DNA of 64,000 nt from the NCBI GenBank assembly GCA_030531165.1, contig JAUNOI010000003.1:21196-85195 (forward strand), read 5' to 3'. The position numbers and the translations under genes are program-made. Position 1 is the first letter of the stretch, and each line of letters starts with the position of its first letter. The notes under the pieces were generated by a model. The model was not told the DNA's origin and made no database searches. It worked only from the letters and a program-made list of their open reading frames with translations. Of this stretch, positions 10,102 to 18,634 are shown one piece after another. The stretch is from Lachnospiraceae bacterium. GTDB lineage: Bacteria; Bacillota; Clostridia; Lachnospirales; Lachnospiraceae.

Positions 10102-10126
10102 GCGCTTTATGTGAAATACATTTCAG

Positions 10127-10155
10127 TTGGCTTTTTGCTGTTTGTCTGCTATAAT
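10127..10155 (+). promoter_or_regulatory. Predicted sigma-A promoter of rpe
   Basis: TTGGCT and TATAAT with a 17-base spacer, 40 bases before the rpe start codon. Confidence 0.65.
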
Positions 10156-10195
10156 TTGTTGTAGCAGGACAACAAATAAAAAGGAGAAAATAATT

Positions 10196-10852
10196 ATGGA
10201 ATATATCATTTCACCATCGATTTTATCAGCAGATTTTAATAATCTCGGCAGAGATGTAAAAGAGGTTGCAGATTCAAAAGCACAGTGGCTTCATATTGAC
10301 GTTATGGATGGGACGTTTGTACCGAATATTTCATTCGGGTTCCCAGTGATTGGAGCGCTTAGAAAGCAGACGGACATGTTTTTTGATGTTCATCTGATGA
10401 TCGTTCATCCTGAAAAATATATTACAAGATTCGCGGATGCAGGTGCGGATATGATTACGGTTCATGCAGAAGCGTGTACGCATCTGGACCGTACGATTCA
10501 GGAAATCAAACAGGCAGGAGCAAAAGTGGGAGTCGCATTAAACCCTGCAACGCCGTTATCTGCAGTGGAATATGTCTTAGATCAAGTGGATATGATTTTG
10601 ATCATGACGGTAAATCCGGGATATGGCGGACAGAAGTATATCCCTTATTGTGACCGCAAGATCCAAGAATTGAAAGCAATCATAGATGAAAGAGGTCTGA
10701 ATGTAAATATTCAGGTTGACGGCGGTGTGACTGTGGATAACATCGATAGAATCGCGGAATGTGGTGCGAATGTTTTTGTTGCCGGTTCATCGGTATTCAA
10801 TGGTGATATAGACCATAATGTGGACCAATTATTGAAGAAATTGGGAAAATAA
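10196..10852 (+). CDS. rpe: Ribulose-phosphate 3-epimerase
   Basis: A 218-residue TIM-barrel enzyme that interconverts ribulose-5-phosphate and xylulose-5-phosphate in the pentose phosphate pathway. Conserved blocks: SPSILSADFNNLG, HIDVMDGTFVPNISFG (metal and catalytic Asp), FFDVHLMI, MTVNPGYGGQKYI and NIQVDGGV. The ATG at 10196 follows AAGGAGAAAATAATT. The next gene (Mrp/ApbC) begins 17 bases later, and they are probably co-transcribed. Confidence 0.96.
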   Translation: MEYIISPSILSADFNNLGRDVKEVADSKAQWLHIDVMDGTFVPNISFGFPVIGALRKQTDMFFDVHLMIVHPEKYITRFADAGADMITVHAEACTHLDRTIQEIKQAGAKVGVALNPATPLSAVEYVLDQVDMILIMTVNPGYGGQKYIPYCDRKIQELKAIIDERGLNVNIQVDGGVTVDNIDRIAECGANVFVAGSSVFNGDIDHNVDQLLKKLGK

Positions 10853-10869
10853 ATATTGGAGGAAGAAAA

Positions 10870-11700
10870 ATGAGTTCTTGTTCAAATGATTGCAGTTCCT
10901 GCAGTTCCAATTGCTCATCCAGAAGAGAGCCTCAGGATCTGCACTTTAAATTGCATGAAAGAAGTAAAGTAAAAAAGGTCATTGGTATTGTCAGCGGAAA
11001 AGGTGGCGTTGGTAAATCTATGACGACCTCTTTGATGGCAGTCGGCATGAATCGTGCCGGATATAAAGTCGGTATTATGGATGCGGATATTACCGGTCCG
11101 TCTATTCCAAAAGGATTTGGTTTGCACGAACAGCTTTTTGGTACAAAAGAAGGTTTGATCGTACCTGCAATGACGAACCGTGGAATCGATGTTGTATCGA
11201 TCAATTTATTGTTGGATACAGAAACAACTCCTGTTATCTGGAGGGGACCTGTTTTAGGCAATGTAATCAAACAGTTCTGGAGTGAAACATTGTGGCAGGA
11301 CATTGACTATATGTTTGTCGATATGCCTCCGGGAACCGGTGATGTACCATTGACGGTATTTCAGTCTATTCCATTAGATGGTATTATTATCGTAGCATCT
11401 CCACAGGAATTAGTTGGGATGATCGTTGGAAAAGCAGTGAATATGGCGAAGATGATGAATGTTCCGATTCTGGGCTTGGTTGAGAATATGAGCTACCTGG
11501 AATGTCCGGACTGTGGAAGACATATCAGCGTGTTTGGTGAAAGTCATATCGATGAGATCGGTACACAATATGAATTACCGGTACTTGCAAAACTTCCAAT
11601 CGATCCAAAGCTTGCATCGGCATGTGATAGTGGAGAGATGGAAGAATTAGAGCAGCTTTATATTGATAAGATCGTAGAGTTGTTAAAGTCTCAGGGATAA
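10870..11700 (+). CDS. Mrp/ApbC family Fe-S cluster carrier ATPase
   Basis: A 276-residue P-loop ATPase of the Mrp/NBP35 type, which carries and delivers Fe-S clusters. The first 17 residues are a Cys-rich tail (MSSCSNDCSSCSSNCSS with five Cys) not found in all relatives. A deviant Walker A (VSGKGGVGKSMTT) follows, then DADITGPSIPKGFG, the MPPGTGDVPL block, and the bridging CPDC pair in YLECPDCGRHISVFGESH. This protein fits a host with many Fe-S enzymes such as PFOR and AsrABC. The client proteins are unknown. Confidence 0.92.
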   Translation: MSSCSNDCSSCSSNCSSRREPQDLHFKLHERSKVKKVIGIVSGKGGVGKSMTTSLMAVGMNRAGYKVGIMDADITGPSIPKGFGLHEQLFGTKEGLIVPAMTNRGIDVVSINLLLDTETTPVIWRGPVLGNVIKQFWSETLWQDIDYMFVDMPPGTGDVPLTVFQSIPLDGIIIVASPQELVGMIVGKAVNMAKMMNVPILGLVENMSYLECPDCGRHISVFGESHIDEIGTQYELPVLAKLPIDPKLASACDSGEMEELEQLYIDKIVELLKSQG

Positions 11701-11717
11701 TAAGTAAGATAGAAAAG

Positions 11718-11756
11718 AGGAAGGTTACGCGCTATGGTTGTAACCTTCCTTTTTTC
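11718..11756 (+). terminator. Terminator after the Mrp/ApbC gene
   Basis: An 11-bp stem (AGGAAGGTTAC/GTAACCTTCCT) with 11-base loop and a run of six T. Confidence 0.88.
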
Positions 11757-11815
11757 ATGATATTGGAAATAAGAATTTTTGATACAATTGATAGGGCTTA
11801 GCGAGTTTATCTTGT

Positions 11816-12652
11816 TTAGCGTTTTTTCATCTTACGATATGCATTCGGGGTCATTTGCGTACTCTTCTTAAATACCTGCGAAAAATACGACTGAGAAGAA
11901 AAGCCGACTTTGGATGCAATTTGTGCAATCGAATAATTGCTTGTCTCAAGCAGCCGTTTGCTTTCGGCAATTCTTTTTTCGATCAGATAGTTAATCGGAG
12001 AATATCCAATATATTTGTTGAATGCATGGACCATGTAGTATTTGTTCATATGTGTCATATCCGCAAGATAGTCCAATGTAATGTTCTCGCTGAAATGATG
12101 ATCGATATAACGTTTAATGAAAGTGCATTCTTTATTCGTCCGTGCCGTAGAAGTTGAAGTAACGGTACAGTGTGTCAAGCGGATCATATTTGTCACGAGA
12201 ACTTCCAATAAATTCTGGCAGACTATTTCGTAATTATAATCGGTTTTCTTAATTTCTTTTAAAATTGATTTAAAGTAAAAAGAAATGTGAGAGTGCTTGT
12301 TTTCCTTCATGCTTTTTTTTATGTACAAGCTGGAATTCATATCGGTAAACTCGTTTGGTGTAAAAAAGATACCGTCTGTGCCGATTACAATTGCTTCTAA
12401 TTCGCTGTCTTCGTAAGATAATAAGCGATGTTTGATATTCGGATTAATAATAACAAAATCATGCTTCTGAAGCGGACATATCGTTTGATCGATGAGAAAT
12501 TCGCCGCTCCCCTTCGTAATGTAATATAATTCGGTATATGTATGTTCCTGTAGTTCCCGGTTAGGCTTTGACGGATAGGCTGCCCGTTTGATATATAGAA
12601 GCCGGCAGTCAAATGTTTGAAATTGCCGTCCTGGAGAGGCTTGCAGTTCCAT
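11816..12652 (-). CDS. AraC family transcriptional regulator
   Basis: A 278-residue regulator with an N-terminal cupin-like sensor (HTYTELYYITKGSGEFLIDQ, then HDFVIINPNIKHRL) and a C-terminal AraC double helix-turn-helix (ITLDYLADMTHMNKYYMVHAF and YSIAQIASKVGFSSQSYFSQ, ending with TPNAYRKMKK). Cupin AraC proteins usually sense a sugar or a small metabolite and activate nearby uptake or degradation genes. Its immediate upstream neighbour on the same strand is a nucleotidyltransferase 10 bases away, and the two are likely one transcript. The effector and targets are unknown. Confidence 0.9.
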   Translation of the reverse strand: MELQASPGRQFQTFDCRLLYIKRAAYPSKPNRELQEHTYTELYYITKGSGEFLIDQTICPLQKHDFVIINPNIKHRLLSYEDSELEAIVIGTDGIFFTPNEFTDMNSSLYIKKSMKENKHSHISFYFKSILKEIKKTDYNYEIVCQNLLEVLVTNMIRLTHCTVTSTSTARTNKECTFIKRYIDHHFSENITLDYLADMTHMNKYYMVHAFNKYIGYSPINYLIEKRIAESKRLLETSNYSIAQIASKVGFSSQSYFSQVFKKSTQMTPNAYRKMKKR

Positions 12653-12662
12653 GTAATGCCTC

Positions 12663-13583
12663 CTATTCCCATAATGAATCAGGATAGATACCTTGATCGC
12701 GGAAAGCTTTTAGTGCGGAAACAACATGTTCTTTATCTTCTTTATAAGTGACTCCATACCATTTTGCGGAAGAATTCAATACTTTAACATCTGCCTTTCC
12801 GGAATCAATGAGATGGCTGACAACGGAAGGAATAAAATATTCACCTTTTAATGGATTATGAATAACTGCATCGTCTAAAAATGCCGGGAATCCTTCGCTG
12901 ATTTCGTTGAACAAATTATGTTGGAAACCAAAGAAATTCATCGATACCAGACTGTCATATGCAAGAGGGATCCATGTCTCACCGTCATCTTCGGTGTACA
13001 CCGCAGTTTTCTCACGTTTTTCAATATGCGTGCGCTCTGTAATTGACTTTAGATAGCCGTCTTCATCCGTGATGCAGATTCCACGGGATACATGTCCATT
13101 ATCGGTTACGGTGTTTTTCAGATGATATCCTACCATCGCATAATGATACTTATTATCATTGTGTTCTTCCGTCAAATATTCATACATAACGCGATATGCG
13201 TCAACCCCATAATAATCGTCTGCATTAATCACTGCAAATGGTCCATCCACAACATCTTTACAGCAATAAATAGCATGGGCAGTTCCCCATGGCTTCACAC
13301 GGCCTTCTGGCACTTCATATCCTTCCGGAAGCTTATCCAGTTCCTGGTAGGCATAGCTTACCTCAATATGCGGTTCAATCCGTCTGCCGATCTGTTCTTT
13401 AAATATATCGGCAATTTGTTCTTTAATTAAAAATACAATTTTCTTAAAGCCGGCACGTTTGGCATCATACACAGAATAATCAATAATGGCATTGCCATAT
13501 TCGTCCATAGGATCCATTTGTTTTAATCCACCATAACGGCTTCCCATTCCGGCAGCAAGTATGACAAGTGTTGGTTCTTTCAT
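12663..13583 (-). CDS. Sugar-phosphate nucleotidyltransferase family protein
   Basis: A 306-residue NTP-transferase fold protein. The nucleotide-binding loop LAAGMGSRYGGLKQMDPM is at the N-terminus, followed by GTAHAIYCCKDVV and the metal-site Asp pair in FAVINADDYYGVDAY. Relatives activate sugars as UDP-, dTDP- or GDP-sugars, but the substrate cannot be read from the sequence. The start at 13583 is set by CTCCTCCT (reverse of AGGAGGAG) six bases before it; an ATG ten codons upstream has no such site. It shares a probable transcript with the downstream AraC gene. Confidence 0.85.
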   Translation of the reverse strand: MKEPTLVILAAGMGSRYGGLKQMDPMDEYGNAIIDYSVYDAKRAGFKKIVFLIKEQIADIFKEQIGRRIEPHIEVSYAYQELDKLPEGYEVPEGRVKPWGTAHAIYCCKDVVDGPFAVINADDYYGVDAYRVMYEYLTEEHNDNKYHYAMVGYHLKNTVTDNGHVSRGICITDEDGYLKSITERTHIEKREKTAVYTEDDGETWIPLAYDSLVSMNFFGFQHNLFNEISEGFPAFLDDAVIHNPLKGEYFIPSVVSHLIDSGKADVKVLNSSAKWYGVTYKEDKEHVVSALKAFRDQGIYPDSLWE

Positions 13584-13710
13584 AATTCTCCTCCTAATTG
13601 TAAGTTCATTCATTTTCTAAGCACAGTATAGCATAAAATATCTAATTTATATATATTTTATTTGAAGATTGCCAAATATTTATAAAAAAATTACTGACAA
13701 GACAATAGAC

Positions 13711-13739
13711 TTGATAACAAGAAATAAAAGTGGTATAGT
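13711..13739 (+). promoter_or_regulatory. Predicted sigma-A promoter of nadBC
   Basis: TTGATA and TATAGT spaced by 17 bases, about 64 bases before the nadB start. I see no clear NiaR/NadR-type palindrome next to it. Confidence 0.65.
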
Positions 13740-13802
13740 AGAATTCATAAAAAATTTAAATGGGAAAGAATAACCATGAATTGATTAATGGAAGGGATAA
13801 AG

Positions 13803-15116
13803 ATGAAAAGAAAAGCAGATGTAATCATCGTAGGAACTGGCGCTGCCGGTCTTTTTTGTGCACTCCACCTGCCAAAAAGTATGGATGTACTCATGATTAC
13901 AAAAGACGATGCTGAATTAAGTGATTCTTATTTGGCGCAGGGTGGAATCTCGACACTGAGAGATAAAGAAGACTATGAAAGCTATTATGAAGATACGATG
14001 AAGGCGGGGCACTATGAGAATAAAGCGGAATCCGTTGAGATTATGATCAAATCATCACCGAAGATCATTCGTGAATTGATTGGATATGGTGTTGATTTTG
14101 ATAAGAATGGCGAAGAGATTGCATTTACAAGAGAGGGCGGCCATTCTAAGTTTCGTATTATGCATCACAAAGACATAACCGGTAAGGAAATTACGAGTAA
14201 ATTATACGAAAGAGTAAAAGAATGTAAGAATATTACAATTTTAGAATATACGATGATGATAGATGTTATAGAAGATCATGGGGGATGTTGCGGCATCGTC
14301 GTATATGAACCGGACGGCAGGATTGATACATATTATAGTAAGAACGTAGTGTTAGCAACGGGTGGTGTCGGCGGCTTGTTTCCGAATTCAACCAATTTTA
14401 ATCATTTGACGGCGGATAGTCTTGCAATTGCCATTAAGCATCATATTGCTTTGGAAAATATTAATTATATTCAGATTCATCCGACCACATTATATTCGAA
14501 AAAGCCGGGACGGCGCTTTTTGATTTCTGAATCCGTGCGTGGTGAAGGTGCTGTTTTGCTTAATAAGAAAGGGGAACGTTTTGTGGATGAATTGCTTCCG
14601 CGCGATATTGTTACAGAAGCGATCCGTAAGCAGATGAGAGAAGATCAGTCTGACCACGTATATATGTCTGTAAAGCATATGGATCGGGAAGAGTTGTTGA
14701 GACATTTCCCCAATATTTATGAGAGGTGTCTGGAAGAAGGGTATGATATGACAAAGGATTTGATACCGGTTACCCCGTCTCAGCACTATTTTATGGGAGG
14801 AATCCAGGTTGATAAAAACAGTGCAACTTCTATGCCGTATTTATATGCAGTTGGAGAGACAAGCTGCAATGGTGTTCATGGTAAGAACAGATTAGCAAGC
14901 AATTCTCTTCTGGAAGCGCTTGTATTTGCAGAGCGCGCGGCAAAACATATTGTAGAAGAGGAAGGTACATTCAAAGAAGTACCAGTGGATATGACACAAT
15001 ATGTTTCCAGAGATGAGATCCAAAAAGAATACAGAAACCTTGTGTTAGAGGAAATAAAAAGAAGGGATGGAGAGTTTTATGCTAAGTGGTGTGACCCTGA
15101 AGCTTCAGTTGGATGA
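13803..15116 (+). CDS. nadB: L-aspartate oxidase (short form)
   Basis: Flavoprotein that oxidises L-aspartate to iminoaspartate, the first step to quinolinate and NAD. It has the N-terminal FAD dinucleotide fold (IIVGTGAAGLFCALHLP), SYLAQGGIST, SESVRGEGAVLLNKKGERF and GVHGKNRLASNSLLEALVF, which are family blocks. At about 437 residues it lacks most of the C-terminal helical domain of the ~540-residue E. coli enzyme, as do other clostridial forms. The ATG at 13803 lies six bases after GGAAGGG. It overlaps nadC by 38 bases. A nadA gene is not in the window. Confidence 0.92.
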   Translation: MKRKADVIIVGTGAAGLFCALHLPKSMDVLMITKDDAELSDSYLAQGGISTLRDKEDYESYYEDTMKAGHYENKAESVEIMIKSSPKIIRELIGYGVDFDKNGEEIAFTREGGHSKFRIMHHKDITGKEITSKLYERVKECKNITILEYTMMIDVIEDHGGCCGIVVYEPDGRIDTYYSKNVVLATGGVGGLFPNSTNFNHLTADSLAIAIKHHIALENINYIQIHPTTLYSKKPGRRFLISESVRGEGAVLLNKKGERFVDELLPRDIVTEAIRKQMREDQSDHVYMSVKHMDREELLRHFPNIYERCLEEGYDMTKDLIPVTPSQHYFMGGIQVDKNSATSMPYLYAVGETSCNGVHGKNRLASNSLLEALVFAERAAKHIVEEEGTFKEVPVDMTQYVSRDEIQKEYRNLVLEEIKRRDGEFYAKWCDPEASVG

Positions 15117-15936
15117 TTATATTTTAAGCGCTTTAAAAGAAGATATTACGAGTGAGGACGTATCGACGAATGCTGTGATGCCATGTCCAAAGCAGGGAAT
15201 CGTCGAGTTGATCTGCAAAGAAGATGGTATTATATGCGGTCTGGATGTATTTGAACGAGTTTTTACATTATTAGATGATAAGACAGTATTTGAGACAGAA
15301 TTAAAGGACGGCGATCAAGTGAAGAATGGACAGCTGATGGGAGTTGTGAAAGGCGATATCCGTGTTTTATTATCCGGAGAACGGGTCGCTTTGAATTATC
15401 TTCAGCGAATGAGCGGTATTGCAACGTTTACAAAATCACTTGCGGATGAACTGAAAGGTTCTAAAACGAAGCTTTTGGATACGAGAAAGACGACACCGAA
15501 TATGCGTCCATTTGAAAAGTATGCGGTGACGGTCGGCGGCGGCAATAACCACCGTTACAATCTATCCGACGGCGTCATGTTAAAGGATAACCATATCGGT
15601 GCAGCCGGAGGAATTAAGGAAGCCGTTGCGCTTGCCAAAGACTACGCACCGTTTGTCCGTAAAATCGAAGTAGAAGTGGAAACGATGGAGCAGGTCAAGG
15701 AAGCTGTGGAAGCGGGGGCTGAAATCATTATGCTCGATAATATGAGTTACGAGCAGATGAAAGAGGCAGTTGTCTATATCGATGGCAGAGCGGAAACCGA
15801 ATGTTCGGGCAATGTAACGAAGGACCGTCTGGCAGCGATTCGTGAGATCGGTGTCGACTATGTATCGAGTGGTGCGTTGACGCACTCTTATCCAATCCTG
15901 GATATTTCATTGAAAAATCTGCATCCGACAGAATAA
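15079..15936 (+). CDS. nadC: Nicotinate-nucleotide pyrophosphorylase (carboxylating)
   Basis: Quinolinate phosphoribosyltransferase (285 residues), making nicotinate mononucleotide from quinolinate and PRPP. Conserved features: EDITSEDVST, GERVALNYLQRMSGIAT, LLDTRKTTPNMRPFEKYAV and GGGNNHRYNLSDGVMLKDNH, plus VEVETMEQ and IMLDNM. The ATG at 15079 has GGAGAG seven bases ahead and is preferred to an ATG at 15067. Coupled translationally to nadB. Confidence 0.95.
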   Translation: MLSGVTLKLQLDDYILSALKEDITSEDVSTNAVMPCPKQGIVELICKEDGIICGLDVFERVFTLLDDKTVFETELKDGDQVKNGQLMGVVKGDIRVLLSGERVALNYLQRMSGIATFTKSLADELKGSKTKLLDTRKTTPNMRPFEKYAVTVGGGNNHRYNLSDGVMLKDNHIGAAGGIKEAVALAKDYAPFVRKIEVEVETMEQVKEAVEAGAEIIMLDNMSYEQMKEAVVYIDGRAETECSGNVTKDRLAAIREIGVDYVSSGALTHSYPILDISLKNLHPTE

Positions 15937-15948
15937 ATTGATGACGAA

Positions 15949-15975
15949 AAGAAGCGCTCTGGGTGCTTCTTTTTT
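15949..15975 (+). terminator. Terminator of nadBC
   Basis: Stem AAGAAGC/GCTTCTT with a short loop and a T run. Confidence 0.8.
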
Positions 15976-16060
15976 GTCGCAGTAATTGACATTTTATATA
16001 AAATAAGGGAAAATGTTGATAGAGTATACTGTATAAATATTTTAAAGGAGAATTTATTTT

Positions 16061-16315
16061 ATGAAAAATTATCGATACATAGTTACAGATCCTTCCGGGT
16101 TGCATGCACGTCCGGCAACGATGATCGCATCCTGTTTGATGGGACATAAAAGTATGGCAACGGTTGCAGTTGGAGATCATATTGTCGATGGAAGCGATGT
16201 ATTGGCACTTATGAGTTTATATGTAAAGGTGAATGAAGAACTCCTGTTTTATATTGAAGGGGAAGATGAAGAAGAAACTCTCGCGGATCTGAAAAATGTA
16301 CTAAAAAAACTTTAA
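16061..16315 (+). CDS. HPr-family phosphocarrier protein with Asp46
   Basis: An 84-residue HPr-fold protein. The phosphoryl-accepting His15 is in SGLHARPAT, with the same numbering as B. subtilis HPr. The regulatory Ser46 position, phosphorylated by HPr kinase in Firmicutes, is Asp46 here (VDGSDVLALMSL), with a Ser at 45. It could be a true HPr with altered control or a Crh-like or other-PTS paralogue; Crh lacks His15 but keeps Ser46, so this is the opposite pattern. No ptsI lies nearby. TTGACA at 15986-15991 is a likely -35, but I find no good -10. Confidence 0.88.
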   Translation: MKNYRYIVTDPSGLHARPATMIASCLMGHKSMATVAVGDHIVDGSDVLALMSLYVKVNEELLFYIEGEDEEETLADLKNVLKKL

Positions 16316-16346
16316 AAAAAGACTATACCACTGGTAAATTTACATA

Positions 16347-16550
16347 TTGACAAGTGGTAAAAAACATGCTAGTCTATAACTGTAATACAGATGTATTACC
16401 TAACCGGATAAAACACATTCTGCGAGTTTTACCGGTTTGTGTGTGGCGGCAAGCGAAAATAACATTTGTTATTTTTGCAGGGCTTGTGCTTCCGCACATA
16501 TGTAAGATTATAATATGTGTTTGCATTAAAAAAATATGTCAATATTTTTT
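16347..16550 (+). ncRNA. Candidate structured RNA between HPr and transketolase genes
   Basis: The 349-base gap 16316-16664 has no credible gene. A promoter-like pair (TTGACA 16347-16352, TAGTCT 16370-16375, 17-base spacer) is followed by three hairpins: GTAATAC/GTATTAC (16382-16399), AACCGG..CCGGTT with extended arms (16402-16437) and a 61-base imperfect palindrome (16440-16500). A 9-bp A/T hairpin (16529-16550) could act as a terminator. A separate promoter for tkt follows. The class is not one I recognise; it does not show SRP, 6S, tmRNA or T-box signatures that I know. Confidence 0.5.
16448..16477 (+). repeat. Conserved 30-base hairpin core, copy A
   Basis: This 30-base core begins GGCAAGCG and contains AACATTTGTT. 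It matches 24 of 30 bases of the segment at 21868-21897, and several of the differences are paired changes that keep the stem. Confidence 0.6.
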
Positions 16551-16604
16551 CTGTACGAATGCAAGAATAAAAATGTATAAGTGTAGAAACTTTGTTGGAA
16601 ACAT

Positions 16605-16633
16605 TTGTGTTGAGTGGGCCTCCATATTATAAT
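16605..16633 (+). promoter_or_regulatory. Predicted promoter of the split transketolase genes
   Basis: TTGTGT and TATAAT with 17 bases between, 31 bases before the start codon. Confidence 0.6.
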
Positions 16634-16664
16634 GAGATTATTAAACAAAAAGGAGAGAAAATCT

Positions 16665-17471
16665 ATGGCATCATTAGCTGTAACAGCAAACGAAATTAGA
16701 AAAAGCATCATTAAAGCAGTGCATAGTGCAAAATCCGGTCATCCGGGCGGTTCCTTATCAGCAGCAGATATTTTTACCTATCTTTATTTTGAGGAGATGA
16801 ACATCGATCCGAAGAATCCGAAAGATCCGAACAGAGATCGTTTCGTATTATCGAAGGGACATGTAGCTCCGGGATATTATGCAACGCTGGCCGAAAGAGG
16901 ATATTTTCCAAAGGAAGATCTGATCACATTGAGAAAGATTGGTTCTCATCTTCAGGGACATCCTTGTATTGCACATACGCCGGGTGTGGATATGTCAAGC
17001 GGATCATTGGGACAGGGTATCTCTGCGGCAGTGGGTATGGCTCTTGCTGCAAAGCTTCGAGGCGATGACTATCGTGTATATACGCTGTTAGGTGATGGCG
17101 AGATCCAGGAAGGTCAGGTATGGGAGGCATCCATGTTTGCCGGTCATAGAAAGTTAGACAACTTAGTAGTGATCGTGGACAACAATGGACTCCAGATCGA
17201 CGGTAACATTGAAGATGTATGCTCTCCATATCCAATTGCAGATAAATTCAAAGCATTTAACTTTAATGTGATAGAAATTGATGGACATGACTTTGATCAG
17301 ATTGCAGATGCATTTAAAGCAGCAAGAGAATGCAAGGGTATGCCAACGGCAATCATCGCGAAGACTATAAAGGGCAAAGGTGTAAGTTTCATGGAGAACC
17401 AGGCATCATGGCATGGAAGTGCTCCAAATGATGAACAGGCAGCAATCGCCCTGAAAGACTTAGAACAGTAG
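16665..17471 (+). CDS. Transketolase, N-terminal subunit
   Basis: The thiamine-diphosphate-binding half (268 residues) of a two-subunit transketolase, which moves two-carbon units in the non-oxidative pentose phosphate pathway. Motifs: SGHPGGSLSAADIFTYLYF, SKGHVAPGYYATLAERGYF, GSLGQGISAAVGMALA and the ThDP motif GDGEIQEGQVWEA..N. ATG at 16665 follows AGGAGAGAAAATCT. The C-terminal subunit begins 20 bases after it, so both are made from one message. Splitting is common in Clostridia. Confidence 0.95.
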   Translation: MASLAVTANEIRKSIIKAVHSAKSGHPGGSLSAADIFTYLYFEEMNIDPKNPKDPNRDRFVLSKGHVAPGYYATLAERGYFPKEDLITLRKIGSHLQGHPCIAHTPGVDMSSGSLGQGISAAVGMALAAKLRGDDYRVYTLLGDGEIQEGQVWEASMFAGHRKLDNLVVIVDNNGLQIDGNIEDVCSPYPIADKFKAFNFNVIEIDGHDFDQIADAFKAARECKGMPTAIIAKTIKGKGVSFMENQASWHGSAPNDEQAAIALKDLEQ

Positions 17472-17491
17472 GAAAGCGAGGTAGATGTAAG

Positions 17492-18433
17492 ATGGCAGAT
17501 GTAAAGAAGATTGCAACCAGAGAGAGTTATGGTAACGCATTAGTTGAATTAGGTAAAAAGTATGATAATATTGTCGTTTTAGATGCTGACCTTGCGGCAG
17601 CGACTAAGACAGGAGTATTCAAAAAGGCATTTCCGGAACGCCACATCGACTGCGGTATCGCAGAGGGTAATATGGTAGGCGTCGGTGCCGGTCTTGCAGC
17701 GGCAGGGATGGTACCATTTGTAAGTTCTTTTGCGATGTTTGCAGCAGGAAGAGCATTTGAACAGGTACGTAATTCCGTTGGATATCCTCATCTGAATGTA
17801 AAAATTGGTGCAACGCATGCGGGTATTTCCGTAGGTGAAGACGGTGCAACTCATCAGTGTAACGAAGACATCGCTTTGATGAGGACGATTCCGGGTATGG
17901 TAGTGATCAATCCGGCGGATGATACCGAAGCAAGAGCTGCAGTATATGCAGCTTATGAACATGATGGTCCTGTATATTTAAGATTCGGACGTCTGGCTGC
18001 TCCGGTTATCTTTGATCCCGAAGATTTTAAATTTGAGATCGGAAAAGGTCAGGTAATTTCTGAAGGGACGGATGTTACGATCATCGCGACAGGTTTGATG
18101 GTTGCAAATTCCATTGATGCGGCTAAGATGCTGGCAGAAAAGGGAATCAGTGCAAAAGTGATCAATATGGCTACGATTAAACCATTGGATGAAGAATTAG
18201 TCATTGCGGCAGCAAAAGAGACAGGAAAAGTCGTTACGGTAGAAGAACATTCCGTGATCGGCGGACTTGGAAGTGCTGTATGTGACGTTCTGAGCGAAAA
18301 ATGCCCAACACAGGTATTGAAGATCGGCGTGAACGATGAATTTGGACATTCCGGACCGGCATTAGACCTGATTGCTGAATTTGGATTAGATGCAAAAGGA
18401 ATTGCAGAGAAAGTAGAAGCATTTGTAAAATAA
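17492..18433 (+). CDS. Transketolase, C-terminal subunit
   Basis: The pyrimidine-binding and C-terminal half (313 residues) of the split transketolase. It starts TRESYGNALVELGKKYDNIVVLDADLAAAT, has ERHIDCGIAEGNMVGVGAGLA (catalytic Glu region), THAGISVGEDGATHQCNEDIAL and a C-terminal domain with TIIATGLMVANS and EHSVIGGLGSAV. It ends with its own terminator 50 bases on. Confidence 0.95.
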   Translation: MADVKKIATRESYGNALVELGKKYDNIVVLDADLAAATKTGVFKKAFPERHIDCGIAEGNMVGVGAGLAAAGMVPFVSSFAMFAAGRAFEQVRNSVGYPHLNVKIGATHAGISVGEDGATHQCNEDIALMRTIPGMVVINPADDTEARAAVYAAYEHDGPVYLRFGRLAAPVIFDPEDFKFEIGKGQVISEGTDVTIIATGLMVANSIDAAKMLAEKGISAKVINMATIKPLDEELVIAAAKETGKVVTVEEHSVIGGLGSAVCDVLSEKCPTQVLKIGVNDEFGHSGPALDLIAEFGLDAKGIAEKVEAFVK

Positions 18434-18481
18434 AATTTGAAATAATAAAAAAGTCAATATCCATAAAATGATAAAGAAAAG

Positions 18482-18513
18482 AAGTCGTTTTCGATTAAGA
18501 AAACGGCTTTTTT
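18482..18513 (+). terminator. Terminator of transketolase operon
   Basis: Stem AAGTCGTTTTC/GAAAACGGCTT with one G-T pair and a run of six T. Confidence 0.85.
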
Positions 18514-18574
18514 CTATGTGTAAAATGAAAAAACAGGACTTATTGATTTTAGATTATTAAGAAAAGTTTGCTTG

Positions 18575-18591
18575 TTGATAATAATTATCAA
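18575..18591. promoter_or_regulatory. Perfect Fur-box-like palindrome upstream of feo operon
   Basis: TTGATAATAATTATCAA is an 8+1+8 perfect palindrome and matches the classic Fur box pattern built of GATAAT repeats. It is the first of three such sites before the feo operon. Confidence 0.75.
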
Positions 18592-18599
18592 TAAAGCTA

Positions 18600-18628
18600 T
18601 TGACAATGCGATTGAGAATCGTTATCAT
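18600..18628 (+). promoter_or_regulatory. feo operon promoter overlapped by a second Fur-like box
   Basis: TTGACA (18600-18605) and TATCAT (18623-18628) are 17 bases apart. A second imperfect Fur-like site (TTGAGAATCGTTATCAT, 18612-18628) covers the spacer and the -10, where a repressor would block RNA polymerase. Confidence 0.7.
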
Positions 18629-18634
18629 ATAAAT

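Noticed and set aside
16347-16550. 6S RNA or SRP RNA identity for the structured gap
   Set aside because: There is no long closing stem with central bubble as in 6S, and no SRP GNAR/GGAA helix 8 motif that I can see.
16354-16632. A 92-residue open frame in the gap before transketolase
   Set aside because: It has no ribosome site, overlaps strong RNA hairpins and the next promoter, and its composition is not protein-like.
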